This document shows positions 42,888-50,999 of a stretch of 64,000 nt of DNA, one piece after another. The stretch's first letter is position 1; every line of letters starts with the position of its first letter. This DNA is from Actinomycetota bacterium (GTDB taxonomy: Bacteria > Actinomycetota > Thermoleophilia > Solirubrobacterales > 70-9): assembly GCA_018268575.1 (NCBI GenBank), contig JAFDWF010000208.1:111114-175113 (forward strand), written 5' to 3'. The position numbers and the translations under genes are program-made. The notes under the pieces are model-generated. The model ran no database searches. It saw only the letters and a program-made list of their open reading frames with translations, and was not told the DNA's origin.

Positions 42888-44783
42888 CTATCCGCTCGTC
42901 GTCGCGATCGCGCCGGCGTACGCGCTGCCCGCCGATCTCGCCGCCGTGATCGTGTTGGCGTAGGCGCCGGCCAAGGGGGAGGTGTAGGTGAACGACGCGG
43001 TCGATTCGGCGAGGCCGGTGGAGGCGATCGTCAGCGAGCCGCCGGCCACCGTCGAGCCCGCCGTCGCCGTCACCGACACCGAGTGGCCGCTGCCGAGGTT
43101 CGAGACCACGTTGCCGAGCGAGTCGGTCACCGCGACTTTGGCGCTGAAGGTGCCGCCGCTGCCGAGTTCGGTCACCGTGCAGGCGAAGAGGCAGGGCGAG
43201 CCCAGCGTCCCGCTGCTGATCGTCGGCGCGCTCCAGGCGAGGTTGGCCGCGGGCCCGGCGGCGACGGTGAAGGCGAGGGCGCCCACGGTGGAGATCGTGC
43301 CGTCGGTGGCCGAGAGCGTCGCTGCCCCGGACTTCGCCGCTTTCAGCACGCCGTTGGTCGAGGAGGTGACGGAGGCGACGCCGGAGGTGAAGGTGAGCGC
43401 CGTCGCCGAGCCGACGTTGACCGCGGTGCCGGCGCTGTCGACCACCGTCGCCGCGGCCCCGCTCGGGCTCGCTTCGGGCCCGGAGAAAGTGATCTTGCGG
43501 GGCCCGGCGTAGGAGGTCGCCACGTTGCCGTAGGCGTCGAGGGCGGTGGTCGTGAGGCTGTCCACGGCACCGGCCACGGGAGCGGTCGTCGAGGCCGCCA
43601 GCGCCAACGAGGAGGCGGCGGCGGGGCTCGCGGTCTCCGTGATCGCGGCGCTGGTGGTGCTCGACTTCGTCCCTTCGGTGACGCTGATTTCGGCTGCGGC
43701 GGCCTTGTAGAGGATCATCGCCCCGTTTTTTGATCCTGAGACGGTGGTGACTCCCGAGGTGAAGGTGGTTTTGGTGGAGGAGCCGAACGCGGTTGCGGTT
43801 CCGGAGCTGTTGGTGACGGTCGGGGTGTTGCCGGCGGGAGCCGCCGCCGCTCCGGAGTAGACCAGGTTGTGGGACCCGGTGTAGGAGGTCGCCAGGTTGC
43901 CGTAGGCGTCGAGGGCGGTGACGGTGAGAGCGTCGGTCGAACCGACGGTGGGCGTGGTCGTAGCCGCGGAGAGCGCCAGTTCCGACATGCTGCCCGCCGA
44001 CACGGTGACGGTCGGGTCGACCGCGCTTTCGATCGCGCCGTCGGTGACCGAGATCGTCGTCGCGCCCGCCTTGTAAAGCTTCATCACGCCGTTCTTCGCA
44101 TTGTCCACCGAGGCGATGCCGTTGGTGAAGGTGAGCGCCGTCGGGGAGCCGAAGGCGATCGCGGTGCCGGTGCTGTCGACCACCGTCGGCGCTCGCCCGT
44201 TCGAGCTTGCGGCAGCGCCTTCGAAGGTGAGTGGGTGCGAGCCGGTGTAGGTGGTGACGGTCGAACCGGCTTTGTCCTTGGCGGTGATCGTCAGGCTGTC
44301 GGACGCGGCCGCCTTCGGGGTCGAGGAGGCGGCCGTGAGGACGAAGTGATCGGCCGGGCCGACCGTGACTTTGGCCGAGGTCGGCGAGCTGGTCGCCGTC
44401 CAGGAGCGGTACTTGGCCACCACCTTGTAGGTGTAGGTGCCCGGTTCGAGCCCCCCGTCGATGCAGGTGCCGACTTCGTTCTCCGGTTCGGCCTGGCTCG
44501 GGCAGTTACCGCCCGGCGCGCCGCCGTTGCGGGTCACGTAGTAGGCGATCGCCCCGGGGGCTTCCGATTCGGGCCAGGTCAGCGTCACCGTGCCGCCGAC
44601 CGCCGCTTTGGCGGAGGAGATCGTCGGCACGGTCAGCGAGCCGACCCCGGTGGCGACGGTGCCGCTCCCGGTCGTCGTGAAGTAACCGAAGGCCGATCCG
44701 GTGGCGCCGAGCAGCAGAGCCGAGAGCAGGACGCCGAGCAGCGCCGCGAACACGACCCGGTCCCTGACCCGGTGCCCGCTCAT
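42888..44783 (-). CDS. Secreted protein with YFTTTG signal-site motif and tandem Ig-like repeats
   Basis: A 631-residue surface or secreted protein. The signal region MSGHRVRDRVVFAALLGVLL, then a helix ending GATGSAFGYFTTTGSGTV, is the pattern of SipW-type substrates (TasA/CalY class). A fibronectin-like domain follows (about 50-145), then three or four Ig-like repeats with the motif DSLTxTAxDxxGNxATxYxGxHxxxF at about 165, 285 and 395. A last beta domain with a CLFAC pair comes near 530. DNA-level similarity between repeats (43500-43560 and 43870-43930) shows recent duplication. Its ATG overlaps the upstream stop by four bases. Confidence 0.8.
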   Translation of the reverse strand: MSGHRVRDRVVFAALLGVLLSALLLGATGSAFGYFTTTGSGTVATGVGSLTVPTISSAKAAVGGTVTLTWPESEAPGAIAYYVTRNGGAPGGNCPSQAEPENEVGTCIDGGLEPGTYTYKVVAKYRSWTATSSPTSAKVTVGPADHFVLTAASSTPKAAASDSLTITAKDKAGSTVTTYTGSHPLTFEGAAASSNGRAPTVVDSTGTAIAFGSPTALTFTNGIASVDNAKNGVMKLYKAGATTISVTDGAIESAVDPTVTVSAGSMSELALSAATTTPTVGSTDALTVTALDAYGNLATSYTGSHNLVYSGAAAAPAGNTPTVTNSSGTATAFGSSTKTTFTSGVTTVSGSKNGAMILYKAAAAEISVTEGTKSSTTSAAITETASPAAASSLALAASTTAPVAGAVDSLTTTALDAYGNVATSYAGPRKITFSGPEASPSGAAATVVDSAGTAVNVGSATALTFTSGVASVTSSTNGVLKAAKSGAATLSATDGTISTVGALAFTVAAGPAANLAWSAPTISSGTLGSPCLFACTVTELGSGGTFSAKVAVTDSLGNVVSNLGSGHSVSVTATAGSTVAGGSLTIASTGLAESTASFTYTSPLAGAYANTITAARSAGSAYAGAIATTSG

Positions 44784-45556
44784 GCGCCGGCGCTCCCGGA
44801 GAAGGTGAGTTCGAAGCTGGCTTCCTGGCAGGCGTCCTGGTCGACCGGCAGTTCGAGCAGGGCGATCGTCGGCGCCGCCACGGTGGCGCTCGGCAGCGAG
44901 ACCGACGCGTGCGCGCCGATCCGCAGCTTGCCGCCGGCGAGGGCCGGCGTGGTCAGCGTCAGGTTGGCGTCCGGGTCACAGCCGGGAGGGCCCCCGTCGG
45001 CGCTTACCCGCAACGAGGTGACCGTGATCGCCACCGAGTTCGGGTTGGTGACCACCACCGGGATCGGGCTCGGCACCGCACCCGGATAGAGGGGCCCGAC
45101 CGCGGCGGGACGCGGTGAGATCGTGAACGGCTTCGGTTCGAGCACGTCCCATTCGAAGCTGGCCTTGAGCGAGGCGGCCCCGGGCCGCTGCGCCCCGACG
45201 TAGAAGGTGTGGGGCCCCGGGTTCATGCCGCGGTAGACGATCGCCGCCCCGCAGGCCTGCGGGGCTTCTCCGTCGAGCCGGCAGCGGAGCGGCGGTTCCC
45301 CTGTCGCCACGACGCGGAACCGCGCCGTCGAGTCGGTCGAGAGTTCGGGCGGGTGCCCGACGATGCGAATCGCCGCGGTGCCCGACGCCGCGATCGGTGA
45401 GCTCCGCACGGTCAGCGGCGCACCCGTCCCCCTGCGCTCGTGGCTGCCGCCGCGACCGACCGCCGCGTAGGAGGCGGCGGCGGCCAGCATCAACACCAGG
45501 GCCATCCCGGCGGCGGCCTTCGCTGCCGGGGTCTTCATGTCGAGCGGTCGGCGCAT
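44780..45556 (-). CDS. Secreted protein of the YFTT cluster, unknown function
   Basis: A 258-residue exported protein. MRRPLDMKTPAAKAAAGMAL then an alanine/leucine helix ending AAAASYAAVGRGG is the signal; an ATG six codons later is an alternative start. Two beta-sandwich domains follow: about 45-140 (RFRVVATGEPPLRCRLDGE, FYVGAQRPGAASLKASFEWDV) and about 150-258 (YPGAVPSPIPVVVTNPNSVAI through CQEASFELTFSGSA). The second resembles the single domain of the next protein upstream. It lies in a tight three-gene series with the two YFTT proteins, so co-function is inferred. No family name is known to me. Confidence 0.7.
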   Translation of the reverse strand: MRRPLDMKTPAAKAAAGMALVLMLAAAASYAAVGRGGSHERRGTGAPLTVRSSPIAASGTAAIRIVGHPPELSTDSTARFRVVATGEPPLRCRLDGEAPQACGAAIVYRGMNPGPHTFYVGAQRPGAASLKASFEWDVLEPKPFTISPRPAAVGPLYPGAVPSPIPVVVTNPNSVAITVTSLRVSADGGPPGCDPDANLTLTTPALAGGKLRIGAHASVSLPSATVAAPTIALLELPVDQDACQEASFELTFSGSAGA

Positions 45557-45589
45557 CGCGTGTCTGCGCGAGGTCGTCCCCGACGGCTA

Positions 45590-46060
45590 TCAGTTGTCGG
45601 TCAGGTGCAGCGTCAGGGTCGCGCCCTGGCATTTGTCCTGGCTGACCCCGGTTTCGTTCATCGTCAGCGTGCCGGTCGCCGTGACCGCCTGGCCGTTGCC
45701 GTTCGGGAACGAGTGGTTGACCGCGACCGCGGGCATGGTGAAGTCCGGATTGCCACCGGTGATTACGGTGCTGCATTCGCTGTGCGAGGCATCCACGGTG
45801 ATGCTCGAGAGCGAGATCGTCCCGACCCGCTGCGACCCGGAGGAAGGGTTGTCGACGGTGAAGGAGACCGGCGAGGAGCTGCCTGGGTAGAGGCTCCCGG
45901 TAACGGTCGCGTGCAGGGTCACGGCCGAGCTGGAGCCGACCGCGGCGGTGCCGGTGCCGGCGCCGCTAGTGGTGAAGTAGGCGTAGGCGCCGCCTGCCAG
46001 GACGACCAACAGGGCGGTGGTCAGGGCAAACACCGCCCGGCGCCTGGTGATCAATTTCAT
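45590..46060 (-). CDS. Small secreted YFTTSG protein (SipW-substrate-like)
   Basis: A 156-residue exported protein. ATG 46060 with AAGGAG upstream gives MKLITRRRAVFALTTALLVV, then LAGGAYAYFTTSGAGTGTA, the cleavage-region pattern of TasA/CalY-like proteins. One beta-sandwich domain follows (SLYPGSSSPVSFTVDNPSSG, with a cysteine pair CSTVITGG and QDKCQGATLTLHL). The same YPGxxxPxxxxVxNP block occurs in the next gene, suggesting related domains. As the first and smallest gene of the series it may be the main fibre or coat subunit, which is speculation. Confidence 0.75.
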   Translation of the reverse strand: MKLITRRRAVFALTTALLVVLAGGAYAYFTTSGAGTGTAAVGSSSAVTLHATVTGSLYPGSSSPVSFTVDNPSSGSQRVGTISLSSITVDASHSECSTVITGGNPDFTMPAVAVNHSFPNGNGQAVTATGTLTMNETGVSQDKCQGATLTLHLTDN

Positions 46061-46238
46061 CTCTCTAGCTCCTTGGGTCATTTGGGATGGCCCCGGTATT
46101 CCGGGTGCGGCGCTATCGGCGACCCAACCAACTTCCTTAAGCGAAGGTTTGAATGGCCCAGTACTACATCTGTCCAAAATTCCCCCTTCGGATACAGGTT
46201 CCAGCCTCTAAAGGCCGCTTCACTAGAGTCAGCATCCG

Positions 46239-47276
46239 ATGACTGCGGATACCGTCTTCGCCCCCACCCGTGAGCTCGACCCGCTCGAGCCGGAGGAGTT
46301 CCAGCGCCTCGCCGGCGAGATCGAGGCCGCCGTCGGCCGCACGGTCGTCGGCCAGCGCGAGGCGGTCCGCGGCGCCCTGATCTGCCTGATCGCCGGCGGC
46401 CACGCGCTGCTCGAGGGCGTCCCCGGACTCGGCAAGACGACGCTGGCGCGCTCGCTCGCGGCGGCGCTCGACCTGCAGCCGAAGCGGATCCAGTTCACCC
46501 CCGACCTGATGCCCGCCGACATCACCGGCACCACGGTGCTGGTGCAGGGCGCCGAGGCCGAGGAGCCGCGGCTGTGCTTCGAACCGGGGCCGATCTTCGC
46601 CAACGTGGTGATCGCCGACGAGATCAACCGCGCCGCGCCGCGTACCCAGAGCGCCCTGCTCGAGGCGATGCAGGAGCACACCGTCACCACCGCCAACACG
46701 ACCCGCGAGCTGCCGCGTCCGTTCTTCGTCCTCGCCACCCAGAACCCGGTCGAGATGTACGGGACCTACCCGCTGCCGGAGGCCGAGCTCGACCGCTTCT
46801 TCCTCAAGCTGCGCTTCGAGTTCCCGCCGGTCGCCGAGCTGAACGAGATGGTCGAGCAGACGACCACCCACCGGCACGAGGCGGCGGCCGCGGCGGCCGA
46901 GCCGGTGGCGGGCGCCGAGACCGTGCTGCGGATGTGCGCGCTGGTCCGCTCGGTGCCGGCCGCCGCCCACGTGATCGACTACGCCAGCCGGCTGGTCGTC
47001 TCGCTGCACCCGGAGGGCGAGGGCGCGAGCGAGCGGGTGAAGCGCTTCGTCCGCCTCGGCCCGAGCCCGCGCGGCGTCCAGGCGCTGGCCCTCGCGGGCC
47101 GCGTGGCGGCGCTGATCGAGGGCCGCCACAACCTCTCGATCGACGACGTGCGGGCGATCGCTCTGCCCGCCCTGCGCCACCGCCTGGTGCTGACCATCGA
47201 CGCCGAGCGCCAGTCGGTCTCCGCGGAGGAGATCGTCGCAGAGGCGATCGCGGCGCTGCCGCGGGAGTCCTCGTAG
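46239..47276 (+). CDS. MoxR-family AAA ATPase
   Basis: A 345-residue AAA+ chaperone that assists folding or activation of VWA-domain proteins. Walker A is EGVPGLGKTTLARSL (59-73), Walker B is VVIADEINRAAPRTQSALLEAM (123-144), and sensor 1 is ATQNPVEMYGTYPLPEAELDRF (166-187). The C-terminal lid is FVRLGPSPRGVQALALAGR. MoxR normally stands before DUF58 and VWA genes, as here. The start is ATG 46239. The following DUF58 gene overlaps or abuts its end in the -1 frame. Confidence 0.95.
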   Translation: MTADTVFAPTRELDPLEPEEFQRLAGEIEAAVGRTVVGQREAVRGALICLIAGGHALLEGVPGLGKTTLARSLAAALDLQPKRIQFTPDLMPADITGTTVLVQGAEAEEPRLCFEPGPIFANVVIADEINRAAPRTQSALLEAMQEHTVTTANTTRELPRPFFVLATQNPVEMYGTYPLPEAELDRFFLKLRFEFPPVAELNEMVEQTTTHRHEAAAAAAEPVAGAETVLRMCALVRSVPAAAHVIDYASRLVVSLHPEGEGASERVKRFVRLGPSPRGVQALALAGRVAALIEGRHNLSIDDVRAIALPALRHRLVLTIDAERQSVSAEEIVAEAIAALPRESS

Positions 47277-48190
47277 CGGCGACGCCGGCCCAGCCGACCG
47301 CGCCCGCGGCGTCCCTGATCGACGCCGCCGCACTGCGCCAGCTCGAAACGCTGAGCCTGGTCGGGGTCCGGGCGATCGTCGCCGGCTTCGGCGGCCGGCG
47401 CTCCGGCGCCCAGCGCACCCGCGGCCTCGAATTCGTCGACTACCGCCGCTACACCCCCGGCGACGACCTGCGCCAGGTCGACTGGAACGTCTACGCGCGC
47501 CTGCGCGAGATCGTCGTCAAAGCGGCGCCCGCCGAGGGCCACGTCGACCTGGCGCTCCTGCTCGACGGTAGCCGCTCGATGGACGACGGCGCGCCCTCGC
47601 GCTTCCGCTACGCGCAGGAGCTGGGGGCGATGCTCGGCACCGTCGCCCTGCTCGGCTCCGATGTCGTCGCCGTCCACATGCTCGCCGACGGCGCCTCCTG
47701 GACCGGCGCCCGCCTCGCCGCTCCGCACCTGGTCACCGAGCTGATCGCCGAGGTCGGCGGCCTGCCGCGCGGCACCCGCACCGACCTCGCCGCCGGCCTG
47801 CGCGACTATCGCCGCGGCGCCGAGCCCGCCGACCTCGCGGTGCTCCTCTCCGACGGCCTCGCCGAGCCCGCGGCCCTGGCCGAGGCGGTCACCGAGCTGG
47901 CGACCTCCGCCCACGCGGCCACCTTCGTCCACCTGGTCGAGGGCGCGCCGGCGCTGGAGCGGCTGGAGGGCGCCTTCGAGCTCTGGGACCGCGAGACCGG
48001 CGAGCGCCTCGTGGTCGAGGTCACCCCACGCGTCCGCGCCACCTACGAAGAGCGAGTCGAAGCCGCCGCGAAGGCGCTCCAGGAGCAATGCGCCGACCGT
48101 GGCGTCACCTACGTCCGGGCGCCCACCGACGTCGCTCCGCTCGACTTGCTGTTTGGCGCTGCGAGGGACGCGCGGTTGGTGAGCGTTTAG
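47267..48190 (+). CDS. DUF58-domain VWA-like protein, start codon unclear
   Basis: About 300 residues. The DUF58 core is RGLEFVDYRRYTPGDDLRQVDWNVYARL, then a VWA-like part with LALLLDGSRSMDDG (a MIDAS-like DxSxS) and LAVLLSDGLAEPAALAEAV. It is the usual MoxR partner. No ATG, GTG or TTG occurs in this frame from well inside moxR until far into the DUF58 core. The coordinates start at GTC 47267, where the frame opens after a GGGAG; the real start could be a rare codon (GTC, GTA or CTG). Otherwise a -1 frameshift from moxR could fuse the two. Confidence 0.82.
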   Translation, partial: VLVAATPAQPTAPAASLIDAAALRQLETLSLVGVRAIVAGFGGRRSGAQRTRGLEFVDYRRYTPGDDLRQVDWNVYARLREIVVKAAPAEGHVDLALLLDGSRSMDDGAPSRFRYAQELGAMLGTVALLGSDVVAVHMLADGASWTGARLAAPHLVTELIAEVGGLPRGTRTDLAAGLRDYRRGAEPADLAVLLSDGLAEPAALAEAVTELATSAHAATFVHLVEGAPALERLEGAFELWDRETGERLVVEVTPRVRATYEERVEAAAKALQEQCADRGVTYVRAPTDVAPLDLLFGAARDARLVSV

Positions 48191-48233
48191 GGGGAGATGG
48201 GGCTCGGGGACTGAGGAATTGGGGATTGAGGTG

Positions 48234-48289
48234 CCCGGGCGTCTCGGAGGCGACCCGGGCAGGCTGTGGCCGCCTCCGAGACGCCCGGG
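48234..48289. terminator. 19-bp perfect inverted repeat after the DUF58 gene
   Basis: CCCGGGCGTCTCGGAGGCG (48234-48252) and its exact reverse complement (48271-48289) flank an 18-nt loop, 44 bases past the DUF58 stop. Such a stem would end transcription from the MoxR-DUF58 side. There is no T-run. Confidence 0.65.
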
Positions 48290-48375
48290 ACCGGAGGTCT
48301 TCGGGGGGAAGCTTGCGCAGGGACGGGCCGGCGCGAGGAAGGGACGGGTGCGTGGCGGGGAGATCCGGGAAGTCC

Positions 48376-48715
48376 GGCGTCTCCGTGACGGGACAGAGAA
48401 TGCGACGTCTCTGTGACGAGGCCGACGAAAGATGTCACGAAGACCCTGCGATCTGCGCAGGTCCCGTCCGGAAGATGCATGGATCCGAGGAGATCCCTGC
48501 GAGATCAGGGCCGCCCGTGACGAGGACGCCGCGATCGCAGGGAAGACGTATGCCTTCCTACGAGGGTTCCGACCCCTCTTTTCGCGCTGAGTGAATCTGG
48601 GCCCCCATAGGGGCCCAGAACCGTGGTCACGTGTTTGTAACAGCGGAGGAAGCGTGGAACCGGTGACGTCTCCCTCACCTCTCCCGCGCAGTTCCCGGCG
48701 TCTTCGTGACGGATA
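48376..48715. repeat. Degenerate CGTCTnnGTGACG motif copies
   Basis: Copies are seen as GGCGTCTCCGTGACGGG at 48376-48392, GACGTCTCTGTGACGAGG at 48404-48421, inverted ATGTCACGAAGACC at 48432-48445, and GGCGTCTTCGTGACGGAT at 48698-48715. A partial relative is at 48514-48530. Units share a 13-bp core and occur in both orientations. The role is unknown. Confidence 0.55.
48597..48618. repeat. 9-bp GC hairpin in the 48.2-48.8 kb gap
   Basis: CTGGGCCCC (48597-48605) pairs perfectly with GGGGCCCAG (48610-48618) around CATA. It may be a terminator for the PQQ-type gene transcribed from the right, although it is about 210 bases past that stop. Confidence 0.5.
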
Positions 48716-48824
48716 CCGCCCCGATCCCCGCCCTCGCCCGGACCCTCTGTCGTTCCTCCCAAATCGCGGCCGCGTCCCTCTCGGCATCCGGGCGCCAGCC
48801 GGCAACGCCCCCATCCCTTCCTCC

Positions 48825-50462
48825 TCACCCTTCGAGCTTCGGCCCCGTCCCCAGCTTCTTCCCGCCCAACTTCAGCGCCACTACCCGGGCGCCGATTTCG
48901 CCGAGTTCTTCGGAGGCGGTGAGGGCGGCGCCGCCGACCGTCGCCAGGACGTACTCCTGGCCTTCGATCGAGTAGATCACCGGGGCGGTGCCGAAGGCCA
49001 GCTTGAGGTCGCCCTGCCAGAGGTCTTCGCCGGTCTTCGCGTCGAAGGCGTAGAGGATGCCCTGCTGGTCGCCGGTGAAGACGAGGCCGCCCGCGCTGGC
49101 GGTGGCGCCGCCGTCCATCGGGGTGGGCATGGCGTGCTTCCAGAGCACTTCGCCGGTGTTGGTGGCGACGGCGGTGAAGGTGCCGGTCTTCTTGGTGTTT
49201 TTCGGGACCACCCGGTCGCCGGCGAACTGCTTCTCACCGTTGTGGTTTTCGTATTCCACTTTCAGGTACATGCAGAGGTTGATTCCCGACACGTACACCG
49301 CCTGCGTTTCCGGGCTGTAGGCGAGCGGTGAGTACTGCGAGCCGCCGACCGCGCCGGGACACTCGAGCGTGCCCTTGGTGGTCGGCGGGGTGTGGTGTCG
49401 TTTGACGAAGGGGACCGGCGGGAAGAGGTCTTTGCCGGTTTCCGCGTCGAGTAGGAAGAGCAGCCCGTTCTTGCCCGCCTCGGCTACGCCGCGCTTCATC
49501 TGACCGTCGATTTCGACGTCGAAGAGGACGACCGGGCTCTCGGCGTCGTAGTCCCAGAGGTCGTGCGCCTGCTCCTGGTGGTACCACTTGAGCTTGCCGG
49601 TGTCCGCGTCGAGCGCCAGGATCGAGTCGGTGTAGAGGTTGGCGCCGGGCCGTTTGGCGCCGACCAGCACCGGGGCCGGGTTGCCGGTGCCGACGTAGAC
49701 GGTGTTGGTTTCGGTGTCGATCGTCGGCGGCATGTAGATCGTGCCGCCACCGCCGCCCTTCGGCACCCACTTCGTCCCCGCCTTGGGGATCGTGTAGAAG
49801 GCCCACAGCTCCTTGCCGGTCTTCGCGTCGTAGGCGGCGATCTTGCCGCGCACGCCGTCCTCGGAGCCGGAGACGCCGACGTACACCTTGCCGTCGTAGG
49901 CGGTCGGGGCCATCGACTCGTACGCCCCGGTGGCCGGGTCTTCCACCTGCGAGGACCAGAGCCGCTCGCCGGTCTTCTGGCTGATCGCCTGCAGCTTGTC
50001 GTCGAAGGTGAGGACGAAGAGCTTGCCGTCTTCGGCGGCGACGCCGCGGTTGACAGTGATCCCGTAGCCGCCCACCCCGGTCGACTGGGAGAAGTCGACT
50101 TCCGGCGTGTAGGTCCAGTTGATGTGGCCGGTCTTGCCGTCGATCGACATCACCTCGTCGGTCGAGGTGGTGACGTAGACGGTGTCGCCGATCACCAGCG
50201 GGAAGGACTCCATCAGGTACTGGTCGGGGCCGAGGCCGGTGCTCCACGCTTCGCCCAGTTCGGCGACGTTGCCGGTGTCGATTTCGTCCTGGGTGGCGAA
50301 GCGGGTGTTGTCGCGGTCGCGGCCGAAGAGGGGCCAGTCTTCGATTTCCGCGGCTTGCGCCGAGGTCGACCCCGAGGAAGAGGAGGAGCCGCCACCGCAG
50401 GCCGCCAGGGCCACCGCCGCGGCCAGCACGGCGAGGCTCAGCACCAGGACCTTGAATCGCAT
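48825..50462 (-). CDS. PQQ-type dehydrogenase lipoprotein
   Basis: A 545-residue propeller enzyme similar to the one at 41216. The lipobox is VALAACGGG, followed by a serine-rich linker. Blades include MSIDGKTGHINWTYTPEV, QAISQKTGERLWSSQVED, AAYDAKTGKELWAF, LALDADTGKLKWYH and YAFDAKTGEDLWQGD. The cofactor-region motifs GTGNPAPV and HDLWDYDAESPVVLFD are those of PQQ alcohol dehydrogenases. GGAGGAG precedes ATG 50462. It follows a small secreted-protein gene by 13 bases on the same strand, so the two are one operon. Whether this organism makes PQQ is not visible here. Confidence 0.87.
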   Translation of the reverse strand: MRFKVLVLSLAVLAAAVALAACGGGSSSSSGSTSAQAAEIEDWPLFGRDRDNTRFATQDEIDTGNVAELGEAWSTGLGPDQYLMESFPLVIGDTVYVTTSTDEVMSIDGKTGHINWTYTPEVDFSQSTGVGGYGITVNRGVAAEDGKLFVLTFDDKLQAISQKTGERLWSSQVEDPATGAYESMAPTAYDGKVYVGVSGSEDGVRGKIAAYDAKTGKELWAFYTIPKAGTKWVPKGGGGGTIYMPPTIDTETNTVYVGTGNPAPVLVGAKRPGANLYTDSILALDADTGKLKWYHQEQAHDLWDYDAESPVVLFDVEIDGQMKRGVAEAGKNGLLFLLDAETGKDLFPPVPFVKRHHTPPTTKGTLECPGAVGGSQYSPLAYSPETQAVYVSGINLCMYLKVEYENHNGEKQFAGDRVVPKNTKKTGTFTAVATNTGEVLWKHAMPTPMDGGATASAGGLVFTGDQQGILYAFDAKTGEDLWQGDLKLAFGTAPVIYSIEGQEYVLATVGGAALTASEELGEIGARVVALKLGGKKLGTGPKLEG

Positions 50463-50475
50463 CGCTTCTCCTCCG

Positions 50476-50937
50476 CTACTGGGTGGGCTTCTTCGAGAAG
50501 CGGGTGAAGAGCGCCTTGACCTGGCCCAGACCGCGGGTGGAGACGGTCCCCGCCAGCACTCCCGGCTTCTTCATCGCCGCCTTGAAGCTGCCGATCGTCG
50601 GGCCGAGGAACGAGCCGCCCTTGACGATCGCCGTGCGGGTGCTGCCGCGATGCTTCAGTTCCTTCAGGTAGACGACGTCGTTGTTGGTCTTCGTCGTCAG
50701 CTTGAGGATGCCCGCGGGCTCTTCGGAGCCGGGAAATTCTTCCTGGATGAACATCGTCAGTTCGCCGCCGCGGACGCCGCTGCTTCCGCCCGCCAGGACC
50801 TTGACGTGGTAGCGGCCGACGAAGCTCCCGTAGCTGCCCCAGCCTTCCTTGCCCTTGCCACCCGCGAGCGCGATCGAGGCGCCGATCGGGGAGGCGAGGA
50901 GGACGAGGAGACCAAGGGTGATACCGGCGCGTCTCAT
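50476..50937 (-). CDS. Small secreted protein, unknown, upstream of a PQQ-type dehydrogenase
   Basis: A 153-residue protein with a clear signal peptide (MRRAGITLGLLVLLASPIGA, cleaved after SIALAGG or nearby). The mature part is basic and beta-rich (GRYHVKVLAGGSSGVRGGEL, TMFIQEEFPGSEEPAGILKL, NDVVYLKELKHRGSTRTAIVKGGSFLGP), ending FTRFSKKPTQ. I do not recognise the family. It is first in an operon with the PQQ-type dehydrogenase lipoprotein. No ribosome-binding site precedes ATG 50937; a TAGGGT -10-like element ends nine bases before it, so the message may be leaderless. Confidence 0.75.
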   Translation of the reverse strand: MRRAGITLGLLVLLASPIGASIALAGGKGKEGWGSYGSFVGRYHVKVLAGGSSGVRGGELTMFIQEEFPGSEEPAGILKLTTKTNNDVVYLKELKHRGSTRTAIVKGGSFLGPTIGSFKAAMKKPGVLAGTVSTRGLGQVKALFTRFSKKPTQ

Positions 50938-50948
50938 TGCCGCTAACC

Positions 50949-50971
50949 CTAGTGTCTGCGAACGTTTGCCC
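50949..50971 (-). promoter_or_regulatory. GGGCAAACGT-N5-GACAC site before the small-protein/PQQ operon
   Basis: On the minus strand GGGCAAACGT, five bases, GACACTAG ends 11 bases before the start codon at 50937. The same GGGCAAACGT-N5-GACAC, at the same spacing and followed by CTAG a few bases later, forms both ends of the element at 34551-34717. There, one copy ends four bases before another PQQ-type propeller gene. A shared regulator site is the likely reading. Confidence 0.55.
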
Positions 50972-50999
50972 AGCCATTTGCCTTGGTACCGTCGATTGC

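Larger units (their letters stand above)
48191..48824. other. 634-bp intergenic region with palindromes and a repeated GTCT-GTGACG motif
   Basis: The gap separates the convergent DUF58 and PQQ-type genes and contains no convincing ORF. It holds a 19-bp perfect inverted repeat (48234-48289), a 9-bp stem (48597-48618), and several copies of a CGTCTnnGTGACG-like motif in both senses between 48376 and 48715. The length is unusual for this tightly packed window. Confidence 0.6.
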
